Source: Chryseomicrobium sp. FSL W7-1435
GTDB taxonomy: Bacteria > Bacillota > Bacilli > Bacillales_A > Planococcaceae
Assembly: GCF_038595005.1 (NCBI RefSeq)
Contig: NZ_CP151997.1
Span: forward strand, 1,612,001 to 1,676,000
Direction: 5' to 3'
Length of the DNA stretch: 64,000 nucleotides
The notes beneath the pieces are model-generated. The model saw only the letters and a list, made by a program, of their open reading frames with translations, had not been told where the DNA came from and searched no databases. Numbering within the stretch: the first letter of the stretch is position 1; each line of letters begins with the position of its first letter. Below, one piece after another: positions 63,136 to 64,000 of this stretch. Both the position numbers and the translations under genes were made by a program.

Positions 63136-64000
63136 TTTAGACCTATTGTCGCCTTTACATCGACTTCTGCATATTTTTTGAGATCTGCTTTTTGGCCAAC
63201 CAGTGTACCAATCCATCCTCCTAAGAATCCAGCGGGTACAGAAACGAGTGCTGGGTTAGTCAGTGGGAAGAGAGGCTCACCTGTAAACAACATCGAGCCA
63301 TCTGCTGCCCATAGGTTTGGACTGAGTACGACGAGAACAAGAGCAGTGACAAGACCCGTTACAATAGCTGCCAAGGCTCCTGTAGTGGAAAACTTACGCC
63401 AGTAAATTGTGTATATGATTACTGGTAAGTTGGCAGATGCAGCAATACAAAATGCAAGGGACACTAAAAAGGCAACATTCATATTTTGTGCACCAAGCGC
63501 TAAGACGATAGAAATTACTGAAACGGCAATAGAGGCACTTCGTGCAGCAATCATTTGCTCTTTTTCAGTGACATTGCCTTTTTTGAAAATTTGACCGTAT
63601 AGATCATGGGCAAATGCAGAGGCTCCTGATAACACAAGACCTGCTACTACTGCCAAAATCGTTGCAAATGCTACTGCTGAAACAAACGACAACAACAAAT
63701 CTCCGCCAAGTGCTTCGGCTAAAAGAGGAGCGGCCATGTTTCCAGCTGCATTAGCTGCAATAATCTGTTCTGAACCAACAAATGCTGCTGCGCCAAAGCC
63801 AAGGAATATCGTCAATATATAGAAAATCCCGACAATCCAAGTAGCATAGACAACAGAGCTTCGCGCAGTTTTCGCATCTTTCACTGTGAAGAAGCGCATC
63901 AAGATGTGTGGAAGACCTGCAGTTCCTAAAACAAGGGCAATCATCATCGAGATTGTATCAATGCCATTTGTGTAGCGCACACCAGGATGCAAATAAGCTT
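63132..64000 (-). CDS. actP: Sodium:solute symporter, cation/acetate type (3' part)
   Basis: The C-terminal 289 or so residues of an SSS-family symporter; the frame stays open to the window edge, so the N-terminus is missing. At least seven hydrophobic helices are visible. The segments GTAGLPHILMRFFTVKDAK and the SGASAFAHDLYGQIF region match the acetate symporter ActP/YwcA branch. ActP imports acetate with a cation. Other SSS substrates cannot be excluded from this part alone. Confidence 0.88.
   Translation of the reverse strand, partial: AYLHPGVRYTNGIDTISMMIALVLGTAGLPHILMRFFTVKDAKTARSSVVYATWIVGIFYILTIFLGFGAAAFVGSEQIIAANAAGNMAAPLLAEALGGDLLLSFVSAVAFATILAVVAGLVLSGASAFAHDLYGQIFKKGNVTEKEQMIAARSASIAVSVISIVLALGAQNMNVAFLVSLAFCIAASANLPVIIYTIYWRKFSTTGALAAIVTGLVTALVLVVLSPNLWAADGSMLFTGEPLFPLTNPALVSVPAGFLGGWIGTLVGQKADLKKYAEVDVKATIGLK

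Noticed and set aside
1-64000. tRNA, rRNA, CRISPR, insertion sequences or prophage
   Set aside because: No cloverleaf or rRNA sequence, no regularly spaced repeats and no transposase, integrase or phage gene were seen; gene order is conserved throughout.

Overview
The window is a stretch of a low-to-mid GC Firmicutes chromosome. Gene order and protein sequences point to the Bacillales, most likely the family Planococcaceae (Sporosarcina/Planococcus relatives). Gene order follows the Bacillus subtilis yqg-yqh-yqi-yqj region closely: pst-rpmG-fthC-yqgQ-yqgS-yqgW/X/Y-comG-gcv-lipM-efp-spoIIIA-accBC-nusB-folD-xseAB-ispA-dxs-tlyA-ahrC-recN-spoIVB-spo0A-bkd-brxB-mmdA-yqjE-dinB-rnz-proI-yqjP-yqjQ. 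No transposase, integrase, prophage, CRISPR array, rRNA or tRNA gene is visible.

Layout. 1-3849: end of pstS, then pstCAB and phoU (phosphate uptake). 4047-8491: rpmG, folate gene fthC, a lipoteichoic acid synthase and small conserved genes. 8733-12351: seven-gene comG competence pseudopilus operon, followed by aroK. 12995-17130: tandem glycine riboswitch and gcvT-gcvPA-gcvPB, then rhodanese yqhL and octanoyltransferase lipM. 18559-22947: class II ribonucleotide reductase behind paired NrdR boxes, a proline peptidase and efp. 23129-25603: a shortened spoIIIA operon. 25767-37020: accB, accC, asp23-like gene, nusB, folD, xseA, xseB, ispA, dxs, tlyA, ahrC, recN. 37097-38999: spoIVB and spo0A. 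40106-49951: bkdR and the branched-chain keto-acid operon. 50052-57184: methylmalonyl-CoA/propionyl-CoA genes mutA, mutB, meaB, mce and mmdA, interrupted by brxB and a 31-codon Prli42-type gene. 57196-64000: peptidase, DNA polymerase IV, RNase Z, proI, an MBL hydrolase, an SDR and the end of an SSS-family acetate symporter.

How the genes work together. The bkd operon degrades Val/Leu/Ile to branched acyl-CoAs (precursors of iso/anteiso fatty acids) and propionyl-CoA; mmdA, mce, mutAB and meaB can carry propionyl-CoA to succinyl-CoA. The gcv genes and lipM share lipoylated proteins. accB/accC start fatty-acid synthesis; dxs and ispA make isoprenoids.

Most notable points. (1) The spoIIIA operon lacks spoIIIAA (ATPase) and spoIIIAB at the syntenic site, and the remaining members are pared down (AE without ectodomain, AF of 48 residues, AG without its long insertion), yet all reading frames are open and tightly packed behind a sigma-E-like promoter; SpoIVB is also short. 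(2) The BkdR-type regulator has lost the GAFTGA loop and both arginine fingers needed for sigma-54 activation, and two TGCAA-N4-TTGCA boxes 31 bp apart lie between a sigma-A promoter and its start. (3) A 14-15 bp hairpin buries the spoIVB ribosome binding site. (4) The SDR gene after yqjP has no ATG/GTG/TTG before its Rossmann motif and seems to use ATT or ATC. (5) MutA lacks about 136 residues of its barrel.
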